Shown here in pieces: positions 50,863 to 63,144 of a DNA stretch of 64,000 nt (position 1 is the first letter of the stretch; every line of letters begins with the position of its first letter). This stretch comes from Lingula anatina. Taxonomy: Eukaryota; Brachiopoda; Lingulata; Lingulida; Lingulidae. The stretch spans positions 252,839 to 316,838 of the forward strand of contig NW_019775003.1 of the NCBI RefSeq assembly GCF_001039355.2, given 5' to 3'. The translations under genes were made by a program, and so were the position numbers. Under the pieces are notes generated by a model. That model saw only the letters and a program-made list of their open reading frames with translations, was not told the DNA's origin and did no database searches.

Positions 50863-53800
50863 GTAAGAAACTGAAATATGAAAATTTGGGAAGTCTGTAT
50901 CAATAAATAGGTATGACCCCTAGTAAAAAAATACTTGTGATAATAGAAGTGATTAATATGCTTTTTATTAGGTTTGTTGTGATTCTTTCAAAATAGATTC
51001 CAGCAAGAGCAAGATGCATTTTTAGTAAGTCTACATAAAGTGTATCAACCCAGTGAATTACTCTTGAAGAAAGTAAATGTTTCTGTGTGTTAAAGTGCCT
51101 GGTATTTTCAACATAGGCTCTATAAGGGAAACAGTGAACGGTCTACTAATATTATTTTCCCATACATGCCGCTGAAGTAGAGATAACTGGAAATTGAACT
51201 GAAGCATCTGAATTTGATGGGGTTTCAATCAATAGTATACATTTTTCGGCCCTTCCATTTAATTTCATCATTTTGAAAAAAAGAAAGAAATTTATTGCAG
51301 ATAAAGTTGCACTGGGAAATACAGTTTCTGTGTTGTTATGTGTCCCACTATGGTGTAAATGGCAGGGTTATTGCATCTAGTGTCATAGGTGCTTGACCTC
51401 TCATACATTTTTAAAGAGTTCATATGCTGTATCACACCAATACAGGTCCGATCACTCTGAATACTATTTGGTGCGAAAATTGCATTTTTCCCTTGGGATA
51501 AAGTGTGGAGAATTGCAGCTGAGAATTGCAAATATTGATATATTCATTGTGTATGTGTGCAAATACTGTCCAGATCACTTCATGTTCCACATGTTTCACC
51601 TACTGCAGGGGAGTTGAATAAGGGTGTTTTGAGGTTTTTCGTTTTAAATATAAGGCTTATTAAATCATGAATAGATGAGCATTCTGAGCCCATTTTGCAA
51701 TACATGGGTTGCTGACCGTAGAGCAAAAACACTTTTCACTGTGTTTATCAAGTGTTAAGGCAACAGTAAAGGGAATCAATAAAATATAAAAATGACCATT
51801 GCCTATAGAAAACATTTCGCACAAGAATTACGATCAGGAGGAATAAAATTCCCACGTCTGTCGTTCTACTTCTCAAATGTATCAAGTTCTATTAATTAGA
51901 AATTAAGAGAGAGGATCAATCCCCATTGGTCATTAAGAATTCGTTTGAGCTTTTTCCAAAGCTCTTTGAAAAGGATGAGCTGAGAAAATGTCTACTGTGA
52001 ATCTATCTTTTGGCTAGCTTATTAAACAAAAATGAATTTAAAAAAGCCTGTATAGTGGTAGAAATGGAAATGCCAGACAGTTTTGTTGCTGTGGGATAGT
52101 GCGGAATACTTATAATTATCCCAATGGCATACATAAGCTTAGCTGTTTTGTGATATAATGAATCTTAATTTCAATGAAAAAGGTACTTAGGATTTGGTTA
52201 TTTAGGATTTGTAGGTGTGATCTGAATTATTTGATACTACAATACCTGAGACAAAATAGATGTTTGAGATAGTATACCTTATAAAGGCATTTTTTGCACA
52301 ATCGAAGACAACACTGCATGTATTCTTCATATAGTTTTTCGGATTGAAAGTAGAATGAAGTGATGGTTGATAAAATGGCAGTTTTTATTTTGTTTTGTTT
52401 GCCCCTTTTGTGGTATATTTATTGATTGTTTTTAATATTTCACCTGGTTTTAGCTTCAGGAATTAAGCAGTATCAATCTAAATCTTGCTAAAGGTATAGT
52501 TGCTTATTTCCCCTGTAATAATTTTCTAAGATGTTCGATCATTTACTTAATTTTGAGACAAAGGACTCAAAAAGTGTTTTTATTTTCAAATAAACAGTTT
52601 TTGTTCTCAGTTTCGTTAAGTGCACTTGGAAGTCTTTTGCAATTGAAAAAATCTATGTTAAAAATACATTTATTAACAATACAAAGGTTGCTTTAGTACA
52701 CACAACAAACAGGAGAAAGACATCCTGAACACAGATATCAAAGAAAGTTGTCTTGTCCTTTGGCATTTTTGTCCATTTACATCCTGAATTAGGCAGAGGA
52801 TGCAGTCAGTGACAAGCCTTATTTCTTAACAAGATACATGAGAAACGATGTTTTTAAGAAACATGAATAACTAATCAGTGTCTTAGGCAAAAGTGAATAT
52901 TTCTTTGCTTCAGTATATTTTGATTAAGTGGTTGTTGTATTGCCTGAGCAATATCCTTAGATTTGTATTTTACTTTTTTTGAGGCATTTTAGATATTTGA
53001 TTTTTCCCACTTCCCCTTTTTTTGTTTTTGGAAAGGTGCCACTGAAGAAAGCATTATTTCCCATTTTAGAGTTGAAATGTGATTTGCACCTTTTAAGTAC
53101 AGACATCTGAAATTCAAAATACTTGGTCATCTCTCAAAATCAATTTCTCTTCCATTTTGTCGAGTGGTAAACCCTGTTTCCTAGCCACTATAATAATTTT
53201 TATTTTCAAAAACAGTGGGCAATATTTAATGAATTTTGGATAATGTTGTGAAATTAGAAAAATCTGCATATTGTGGGCTTGCTATCAAGTTAGTAAACAC
53301 TGTAATTCTATTATTGTTTAATTTTTAAAAATTTGTAACAAGATGTTCATATTTATTTTGTAGCTTTTGTTTGAAATTCCTTTTTTCTTTTAAAGTTGAT
53401 TGTTGAGCTACAACAAAATACCAAAAAAATTTAATATACACCTTTTCTCATAAATTGATTAATCAAAACTTGTATGGCTGGAACTCCTACACAACCTGAC
53501 AATGCATGCTCAACTCATGTGTAGGAAAACTTAAAGAAGGGAAGCACATTCATATTTTAGTTAACTTTTTTATGTTAAAGTGATGACTTCATTTTTCAGT
53601 CTGCAAATTAGACTTGAGAGAATGGAACAAAAAAGACTGCATATCTGAAGGATAAACCCCATATAAGCCAAATCAATTGAACATTTCAGTAATATAAATG
53701 CTGGGACATCATTTGCAAGGAAAAACCAATTTTTTAGTCCCTGGATGCTTCTTGAGACCTGAACACCTACATAAATCTTTCCTATAGTTTGTATTTAGGT

Positions 53801-54905
53801 AAAGAAAAAAGTTGAACAATAAATTGCATAGACAGTGGCCCAGAGGGACTTCGTCCCAGCTTCAGTCCATGTATGAATTCTATTTAGAAATGGGGTCCTT
53901 TTCCTACACAGTAGTTTGCAAGCCTGGATATGGTAATGAAGGGGCGATAAGTAGGATTAAGATCATCAGAGAAAGCTATTTGATTCCCAAAGGCTTTTCA
54001 AATTTTGTAGTTTTCTTCGCTAGTCTTTTTATGGAATAGAAATGATTGGAATAGACTGGGTGGCTCTTGTGTTTATGAGAAGGAAATGAGGAATCTGAAT
54101 AAGCATGTCATCTTCTCTGTAAGTGTAAACTGGTTAAATACATTTAAATATTTTTATACAACATATAGCTGATATCTCAGGGCTCTTTTTTCTCAAAAAA
54201 TACTTTAGGGACGGTAAGTAGAACTTTAGCATGAAAAACTACTATTATCAAATTTTTCTCCAAGGTCCTAACCAATTTTGTAGTATTCACTATCACTATT
54301 ATTATTAAATTCTATGATTGGAAATAAGACATAAGTCCACCATTTTAAGACCACAGTTTTTCTGTTGACTCTGAGTGGATTGTTATATGTTTCCTTTTTT
54401 TTTTTTTTTTCAAGTCAAGTAAAATTGCATTTTAATGAGGGGCGTAAGTTAAATTATCATAATAGTATTCTATTTAGATATAAACACAGACTATGAACGA
54501 TGAGCATTAAAAAAAAAAGAAAACTTAAGGCAACAAAAATCCCATGTATGTTCCTTTTCCCATAGTAGGCTCTGCTGTAGTTGCTATAAATCAGATAACT
54601 TGCTACAAAAAGCTAATTAATTGATAGCAGCATTAGACAGTTATACAAATGTTTAGCCTACTCAAAAGTAGTTGACTCACCAAAGTTTACTTCAGTCTCC
54701 ATGGCAGGCAAAAATTATTGTCAAGACAATAAGATTTGGCTTTGGGGCTCAGGTCTGAGACTGAAAATGTGAGGTAAGCAGCCCTGGATGCAACTTATCT
54801 TCTAAAATTTTACCCAGAATAGAGTTGTAGACATGAGTCATTTGGAGAAATTATTCCTATTTCTAATATTTGTCAGTCATCTGGATAAATTTGTGTGCTT
54901 TGGCA
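50863..54905 (+). other. Presumed first intron, no exon seen
   Basis: AT-rich, stops in every frame, and no acceptor with an open frame in the right phase that I can support. Confidence 0.45.
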
Positions 54906-55061
54906 GCATGTAATTAGCTACAGCAATGTGTTGTTTTTGACAGCATGTTTACTATGGCAGCATGTAGTTTGCAGCAACCTGGTTGCCATAACAGAATTTT
55001 GGTTTTAACAGTGTGTAATTAGCCATTACAGAAGGTTGGCCCTAATTGTCTGTTGGCTGAT
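54906..55061. repeat. Eroded left part of a minisatellite
   Basis: Units related to CATAACAGAATGTTGGTTGT can be followed (GGCAGCATGTAGTTTGCAGC, GCCATAACAGAATTTTGGTT) up to the LTR insertion at 55062. Confidence 0.7.
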
Positions 55062-55423
55062 TGTACTAGGTTCTTAGATATACCGCAGGTATAATCTAGA
55101 CGCTAGGGGCTCAAATCCACCGTTGAAAGATTCTAGGTTCGGTACGCGATTCCCGACTTGGGTTATGCCCGGAGAAAAGAGTAACGCAACACCACTGTTT
55201 AGTTACAAAAATCAAAACTTGTTTATTGCCAGGTCGCAGCCTGATTTTATACCTAACTTTGCATGACAGGCTTGTATCTTTATTGAGACTTTACTATAAT
55301 TAAAGGAGATAAGATAAGAAAAGAGATTAACTTTAGATAAGAGCTATAAACTTCTATTGACACGTATTACAAGTCGCGCGCTCAAGCCCGCGACTCAGAT
55401 TGAATAAATTACTAGTCTGAACA
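55062..55423 (-). mobile_element. Solo LTR, 362 bp
   Basis: Starts TGTACTAGG and ends GTCTGAACA (TG...CA borders), with TGAT duplicated on both sides (55058-55061 and 55424-55427). On the minus strand it has a TATA box (TATAAAATC at 55252-55244) and AATAAA (55227-55222) in the proper promoter/poly(A) order, so that is its sense strand. No internal retrotransposon sequence remains, as after recombination between two LTRs. Size and 4-bp duplication fit a Gypsy-type element. It splits the surrounding minisatellite. Confidence 0.8.
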
Positions 55424-55427
55424 TGAT

Positions 55428-55935
55428 GCAGCTCATTGGTCATAACAGAATGTTGGTTGTAGCAGAATGTGTTTATCATAACAGAATGTTGATTGTGGCA
55501 AAGTGTTTGTCACAATATCAGAATGTTTGTTGTGGTTGTGTATTTGGTCATAACAGAATGTTGGTTGTGGCATTGTGTTTGTCATAACAGAATGTTGGTT
55601 TTGGCAGTGTATTGGTCATAACATAATGTTGATTGTAGCAGAATGTGTTTATCATAACGGAATGTTGATTGTGGCAATGTATCAGTATTTGTCATAGCAG
55701 AATGTTGGTTGTGGCAGTGTATTGGTAATAACAGAATGTTGCCTTGGTTGTGGCAGTGTGTTTTTCTTAACATAATGTTGACTTTGGCAGTATGTGTATG
55801 CCATAACAGAATGTTTGTAATGGTGTGCCGTTTGCCATAACAGTATTGGCCAAATCATCTTATTGGTCCTGATAGATTGTTGTTGTGGTAATGTGTTGGC
55901 CATAATAGAATGTTGGTTGTGGCAAGGGCAGTGGG
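55428..55935. repeat. Minisatellite, unit about 34 bp
   Basis: A dozen or more imperfect units of the type GTCATAACAGAATGTTGGTT followed by a GTGGCAGTGTATTG-like tail. Unit length and sequence vary. Confidence 0.9.
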
Positions 55936-58229
55936 GTTGTATAGGACAGCTTCAATTATGTTGGCAGGATTATATTGGCAACTGCACCATGCTGGCAATG
56001 TCATTTTATTGTGTTGGCTGTGACAGCTATAACCTGTTCATTTTAAATACAAACCATACATATGGCTGTGTGGTGGGTGTGACGGTGTAAAAAGGTGGTG
56101 AATCATAACTGCTGGTCTAAACGTAATGCCTAGCTTATCAGTTGTTGACAAGGTGTGTGAACATTTGCATGATTTTTCTCTTATTTGCTCATAAATGTAC
56201 TTTTTAAGAGGCTATACTCTCAGAGATAGTTCTTGTTGAACTTTATGGTATTAGATGAAACCTTAGTCTCATTACTTTCCTGCTAGCTAGCATAAAGCAC
56301 TTCAAACACTTTCTGAGTTTGTAATTGGCAATATAGTTATTCAGCTAAGTAACAATTGCTAAGAAACACAGAAATGTCTATAGTATTGGCAACACTTCTC
56401 AGAATTGAAAACGCAGGGGATATTGACAAATATAGTGGTTTTCAGTGTCATGTAGTAGAATAATTGTGTTATTATACCATTGAGCTTTTTCAGTTTATTT
56501 TATGGTTTACAGTTCTTGTGAAATGCTATTGTGTGTTGATGGTATGGGTGTGGTTTGATATCTATAAATTTTTTAGGCACCAAACATATATTCAATGTAC
56601 AGTAAGGGGCATAGAGGGATTATAATGGCTATGAGTGAGGGGTTGGTTTCACTGCATGTTTAACTAGTGCCCTTTCCTTTAGCCAGGTCCTATGTTTAAG
56701 CTGTATTGAAAAATTAGTACTTTGGATTTTTTTTTTCTCTAAGAAAATTCATCTGTGTAGTTGGAATTTTTTGTTAAGTATTGTTTAATTGCATTGCTCT
56801 TAATGTTGTCTTACTGTTATGATCGTTTTCTGGTTCAGACAAGCTGGGCATAGAGGCAGAGGTATGCCTTTGGCCTCCTCAGGACACCCATGTGTGTGGG
56901 GTGTATATGAGGAATACCCTGAGTTTGAGAAGTCAGTAGGAACTTGCCTCTAATTGTCAGCAAGTGTCTGCCAGATGCATGCTGACAATATGTGCAGATG
57001 AGTTCCCATTGACTCACAGTGGTGTGGGAAGGGATGGATGTGCATGTGTATACATATATGATATTTAATCAAACTACTTAGCACTCATATTTATGTTTTT
57101 TAATTAACTTAGTCACCATTTTGGTAGATTATGGACAAGTTGTATGGATCTGTCAATGCTGCGGAGGGGGCGTGGGCTGTACTAGATTCTCTAAATTTCT
57201 CCTTACAATGCATGAAACTTTGCATGTGAACCCAACTACAGTTTTTATGTCAGGAATGTGAACTATAAAGAGCATGCTTGGTAAGGCTTATGATAAACTG
57301 ATAAAACACAAGGTGTACTGAAAAGTAAACTTTACATTTGACATTATTCACATGGCCCTTAGCTGTTGGCATGATAGCAGAACTTGTGCTGCATACTAAA
57401 AGTATTATGCCTCTGCATATAGGGCATTGTATTGCTAAGATATGTGCTTGCTGCTAGTCTTTCCCAATGGGCCTAGCACACGAACAATATGTGGTGCCTC
57501 GATATGAAACCAGACAACTTTTGTGTTTTTAATCTCCAAATATTAAAAAAAATCAATTAAGTTAATAAATAGGCCGGGAACAAGAACTTATTATATAGTA
57601 TATTTTATATTAACTATTATTAAAGATCATAATAATAAATGAGTTGCATTTCAATGTACTCCATGCTATGGTCTTTATTTAAAAATAGCAATTTTTACGA
57701 GATTACATATTGCATCGTATTGTTTGGTTCCATTGCCTCTCTTTCAAAAATTAGAACAGGCGCTCCAAAACCGGGAGACAAAGTAAAAAAAAAAAATTAT
57801 ATTGACCAAGTTCGCCCTTGCACAAGAACGTCCTCGCAGCATTATCTGCAATTAACCTTCCTACGATTTTAAATGTATTTTGCAATATCATTTTCAATCT
57901 GGCCCATGAAGAATTTTATTAATCAAGAGTGGGGAGGGTTGGAAAATCCCCTTGAGGCCACATATAACACTATAAATGTCAAGGGAATCCCCCTTACAAT
58001 GAAGGAAAAATAAACGTTAATCTTAGGAAAGTCCGATGGATTTGCTTTTTAATACATACAATCAACATAATATTTCTAATATAATTTCTCAAAACAACAC
58101 CAGAAAGCAAATTAAATCAAATCAACCAGACGGTAAAGACCGGCAGGCATTGTCAATTTCACCATTTGTTTATTTCAAACAGAGTACTTTTCGCGCATGT
58201 GCAGTAGTTTGAGACCTGTGCTAATGGGC
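55936..58229. other. Stretch without a supported gene
   Basis: Moderately GC-rich segment at 56835-57030, including a possible 23-base exon at 56839-56861. Otherwise no coding signal. Confidence 0.45.
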
Positions 58230-58237
58230 CTTAATTG

Positions 58238-58907
58238 CTTAAAGTCATAATAACTCTTCGTTTTGGCCAAAAATTAAAATTTCCTGGAGTAAACGGCAAT
58301 TTTCCCGTACTTACCAATGGTCAACGACCTCATTCCTGCATTCAAAGTTAGTCCATGGCCAGGGTTTTTCGTTTGCTATAATCTCTTAAGAGATTTTAAC
58401 TGACGGAGCCCTCTCTGACATTGTGTAGTCACGCGATATCGAGCGATATTTTCTGGTGACCTACTTAAAACTGCGAGAAAAGCAGACAACAACAACGCTA
58501 TATAACAATAATATAAGATTCATAAGATATATTTGTCTCATTGCTCAAAATGCATTTTTATCTACAATGTGTGCAGTTCTGGGCTTTTCGTTTTCCAACA
58601 CACTGTACAAAAACTCGCAACTTACGCCTGCGGATTGCATCATGCGCTTGCCTCATATGACGCCATATGTTATTTTGGTCTTGAATGAATGTGAGAATCC
58701 GCGTGATACCCCAAAGTCATTGGCAACAGCTGCCTTGACAACTGGGAAGAAAGGCATCGAAAGCCCTATTGACAAGCGCAGATTTAAGTTTTACTACAAT
58801 AACAGCCATTTTAGTGGTTAAATATTATATAATATTTTCATGCGTTGTTTACAATGTATTTCTTGCGGAATTTTAAATCTCAAAGGAAGAGTTATTATTG
58901 CTTTGAG
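58238..58907. mobile_element. Non-autonomous DNA element, 670 bp (copy 2), 8-bp target duplication
   Basis: The left end is CTTAAAGTCATAATAACTCT and the right end, reversed, is CTCAAAGCAATAATAACTCT (18 of 21 bases match over the full repeat). CTTAATTG flanks it exactly at 58230-58237 and 58908-58915. An 8-bp duplication points to the hAT, P or Zisupton groups. It is homologous to 16023-16656. A 121-codon frame (58456-58821) is not conserved in the other copy. Confidence 0.9.
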
Positions 58908-58949
58908 CTTAATTGCCATACCTGTATTTCTAAGAATGACCTTAATTAA

Positions 58950-59188
58950 AGCCTCGGTCAAAACCGGACGCACAAATTTCAGGATCGTACGTCCCCTACG
59001 ATTTTTTGGGGGTTGCGTAGGCCGTGGAGGTTGTAGAGGTAGAGGAAGGTCTGCCTTGCCGTACGTGCTTTCGGGCTGTCTGCGAACTCGAAATTGCGTA
59101 AGAAGGCCTTGCGTGGGACGTGAGATTCTGCGCAAAATTTGGACGCAAACAGCCTGTAAGAACCCGTACGGCCGGTTGTGACCGAGGC
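58950..59188. mobile_element. 239-bp GC-rich inverted-repeat element flanked by TTAA
   Basis: The left end is AGCCTCGGTCAAAACCGG and the right end, reversed, is GCCTCGGTCACAACCGG. TTAA occurs on both sides (58946-58949 and 59189-59192), the target type of piggyBac and Kolobok groups. The interior is rich in CpG and self-complementary. The long open frames on both strands here (100 or more codons) follow from base composition. It lies only 34 bases from the 670-bp element. Confidence 0.82.
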
Positions 59189-59192
59189 TTAA

Positions 59193-60905
59193 GATTATAA
59201 TTTAGACAACTCTTGGCAGGGTTTTTGTCAGAAGTATATAATGCTGTTGTTTGCCTATATTTTTATCTCCTGTAATGTACCCCTCTTGACATCACGTTTC
59301 CATTAAAATTGGCATACCTATTTCCTTATAAACCATTAGCAGTTTAGGCTTTGAGTTTTAAGCTAAAAAAATGATATGAGATTTTTTATTGATCAGTGCC
59401 CAGCAAGTCATGACAGCTTCCAAAGCTCTCAGCCCTTAAAATGTTTATAGTATCCCACCTGAAGCACTTTTTTTTAAATTATTCATTGTGCTGTGACTCT
59501 GAAGTATTAGTTCACAGAATCAGAGTCAATTTGTGAGGATGTGAAGCATGCAATTTTTGTGTTCATAGCCTTGTTTGTAATGTCTTATAGACTTTTATGT
59601 GCTCCATGCAACAGCAGTCCCCCAATCACCATGATGCTCACGGTGTGCACATAACAAACAGAACGAAAACCTGACAATACTGTAATTATTGAACGAAATG
59701 TTTTATGGATTAAACCTGTAGCACTACCAATCCCAGCAAATTGCATACTTGTCTAATGATTGATATGGATATAAAGCAAAAGCACTGTTGTCAAAAGGCA
59801 CTGTCTGTTCGTTTCAGGAAGCTACTGTAATTACTTTTCCTTTTTATTGCAGCTGAACTTGGCATTAAATTGTGTTTGGATGTATCTGATACAACTTCAA
59901 ATATAATGTTTATGAATTGAAATCATCTTTTTGTGTTGTAATAAGGGTAGGTAGCTTGTGATTATGTCAAGCAAATTTTAATCTCACCCAGAGTCACTAA
60001 AATCAATGTGCCATAATAAAAGATTACTTATACAATATAAGTAAGGAAGTGATCATGACAGTTTCAAACCAAGCCAAGTATCAGTTTTTTAATTTGTTAA
60101 TTGATGTCACATTTTTTTGTCTGTGTTTTGGAAAATGAGATTTTTCATGGTTGAAGTATAACTGACAATCTTTGTGAATAAACAAAGTTGGGTGTTTGTA
60201 TTATTTTGTAATGAGGGAGATTTTTGATAAAATCAATCATAATGTTTAGGTGTCAATAAATGTATGAATTTTAGTATATGTGGGGTTATTGACAGAGACA
60301 AATTAAGGTCAACATTTCCAAATGGCATAACAAGGACTGTGATGTGACATAGTGATAGAACTTGATTTGCATCTAGATAAAACTGGATAAGATACGGACA
60401 GTTTTTCGGTTTCCTATAATAAAAGTGGCTATGTAAAAAAATCCTTCCAGTCTCCTTATTTACCCAGGCTGAAATTGTTATTAAGAATAAGATCCCTAAG
60501 ACAGTGAACAGATGTCTCATGGAATATTTCACATTTAATTCTTGGCCAAATGTATCATAACCATGTCCTGATTGTCACAGTTATTTTATAGACAGGTACA
60601 TTTTCTGGGTGACTGTTCATAGGCAGTTCCCAATATAGTTGGGTTCCCTGTTCTGTAGGCAGTTTTTATTATTGTCATGCATCAATAAGCTGCTTTATGG
60701 GCATTTCTCTATAGTCATTCTGGCCATTCTGTTGGCAATTCCCAATGTTATTCTTGATATATCTAGATATATTCTTCTGTCTTGTCCAAGTATATGCTTG
60801 TATATATGGCCATTTTACCCATTTTATGGGCAGTCCCCAATATTACAACGCAAGGAACTCTTAGAAGTAGTTTCCAGCATTGGTATATGACTGCTAGAGT
60901 ACAAA
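59193..60905. other. Gene-free stretch
   Basis: AT-rich. Between 60600 and 60960 a loose repeat of GGCAATTCCCAATATT-like words recurs every few dozen bases, probably a decayed minisatellite. Confidence 0.5.
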
Positions 60906-61137
60906 CAGTTCCCAGTGCCATGCTGTCAACTAACTTAATACAGGCAATTCCCAGTATTGTTTGGAGGCTATCTCATTATTGAAAGTGAGCAGATATAAGG
61001 TCACCATTTAGTTTTAGGACCCAGTTCCCAGTGCCATGCTGTCAACTAACTTAATACAGGCAATTCCCAGTATTGTTTGGAGGCTATCTCATTATTGAAA
61101 GTGAGCAGATATAAGGTCACCATTTAGTTTTAGGACA
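60906..61137 (+). repeat. Perfect tandem duplication, unit 116 bp
   Basis: CAGTTCCCAGTGCCATGCTG starts at 60906 and again at 61022. The two units are identical as far as I can read, so either a very recent event or an assembly artefact. Confidence 0.95.
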
Positions 61138-62875
61138 TATTGATTTGTCAGCAAATGCCTACAAACACTAGTTGTTTTATATGTCCATTAAAGCAGTCAT
61201 ACATCCCTACCAGAAAGGAATATCCCAAGTGAATTGTCTTTACTGATTTTTTAAACCTGTTCATTAATCACAGTAGGAAATCCATTATGAAAGTAAAAAT
61301 ATTGTATGGCATAAATTTTGAACAATATGTATCAACTTATGCTGTTGGTTAATGTATGTGGTTATGCAAGTCCTTAGGTGTGAACTCTCTGGTTACATTC
61401 TGGATGGCATGAATTTTATTCGAGTCCAGGAACCATCATCATTTATTTAAAATCCTTTGTGTGACAGGCACTTAGAACATCTTCTTGTTGAATTGAGGAA
61501 ATTTCCATTTACATATTACTACTGTGCATTATGCAATTATTGAAGACTTGAAACAAAACACAAAATTGAGCTGCCCCTAATGTTCTGTATATATCCCTTT
61601 CTTAAAAGCACATCCCTGTTACGTCAGTGAATGTCATTTTTAAAAGAAATTTTCTGTAGTCATTATCTATGTCCTAGTTTTTGGACAATGTTTCATTGTG
61701 TATGCCTAATGCAGTCTGGAACTGTCTGGAATGATATCTTCACTGATCATTCCAGTAGAAAAACCTATACAATTGGAAATATTTACAACTTCTTAGCATG
61801 TGTTTCAGTGACTTGCATGTGACCATGGGCTATTTATCTCTTTTCATCCAGGCAACACACTCTGGCACTCTGTTGGCTTGACAAATTACTAGTATTCACA
61901 AAGCAGTAAATTGGGTGCTATGTTGATATTATTTCCAAAACTCTAAAAGTGAAGAGATAAAAAAGGTTCTTTGTGCGACAGCCTTTTGTGTCTTCATCTT
62001 AAATCTCTTTGTTAACATGTGTAAACATAGAGAAATGGTCTAAAGCACAGACTCATAGGCAGGGGGTTTAGGACAGATTGAAAGAACCATCCCTATGGCT
62101 GAAAAAGATCCCCTCTGAATCAAAATTTGAACTGTTTTCTGTTCCATTTCCCAAGTTGGGTCAAGTAAGGGAATAAAAAGGTCTATTATCAGAAATAAAA
62201 AAAAAAAACCCAAATTGTTGGTTACAGTCGTGAAAGCTTAGTGTATAGGAAAATCAAATGAGGCTATGTATGATATTTGTCTTAGATTCAAGACTTATTT
62301 AGTAGATAAACAGCTGGCATCAGGAAATGTATGCATTTTATAGATTTTTTCAGTACCATGACTTGAGCATGCCTAGGTATAGCATATACAATAAGAGAAT
62401 AAGAACAGGGTATTTACTCTAGATCTCTTCTATGAAATAAATTTAAGCAAAGCTGAAATACATACATAAGTATATATTGAGGTACACTCAAGAACATTAC
62501 ATAAATGGAAAAAAATTTTGCCAAGTTTTTATGTTGGTTGCATGCTATCCTCCAACACAATTCTTTGTGTTGGCTGCATGCAACCCTAGAATTAGGTGAA
62601 GTACCTTGAGAAGCATAGTTAAGGGGAAAAAACATTGTGGGGAAGCAACCCGCTATTGCAGCATTCATTTAATGCATCCTTTGGAGAGAAAAAGAACCCA
62701 TTATTGTACCAGGAGTGAAAAAGAACACTACATGTGTATATGATGTTTTATATCAGTCAAATGTAATTTGATTGTCATAATTATCACCACTTTTTTTTAC
62801 AATAGACCCTTCATTATTGTGAGTTAATGAGTACTTGATGATGATAAGCCATTATCTAATTGCAAACTTGGCAGT
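61138..62875. other. Gene-free stretch
   Basis: No coding exon or structured repeat supported. Confidence 0.5.
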
Positions 62876-63004
62876 TACCAGGCTTCCTGGTGTTGAGTAA
62901 AATACAGAAAAATGGGTGCTTATAAGAGTATGATGGAAACAAGAGGTGTATTTGTCTGTTAAACTGATTGTATTTAGTAAAAGTCCCAACAGAGTTGGAT
63001 CAAT
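62876..63004 (+). mobile_element. Truncated copy of the foldback at 7872
   Basis: It shares TCCTGGTGTTGAGTAAAATACAG (read in parts), CTGATTG(T/C)A(T/C)TTAG and a final GTTGGATCAATC, corresponding to the right half of 7872-8057. Here the end AATC is not followed by the 317-bp element, so this serves as an empty-site relative. Confidence 0.65.
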
Positions 63005-63144
63005 CTATTTAGACTGATAGTTTCCTTTGGAATGTGCCCTAAAGATAATCTCCAATACAGCATGCTGCACCATCCTTCACCAGCATTGGCCTGACACCAA
63101 TCCATCCTCTACCATCAATGGGCCAATACTAAATCTGCATGGTT

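Noticed and set aside
55428-55935. Possible CRISPR-like regular repeats
   Set aside because: Units are imperfect and contiguous with no unique spacers, and the DNA is eukaryotic. It is a minisatellite.
58840-59181. Overlapping frames of over 100 codons on both strands
   Set aside because: They lie across the end of one transposable element and the GC-rich palindromic element. Open frames on both strands follow from base composition.
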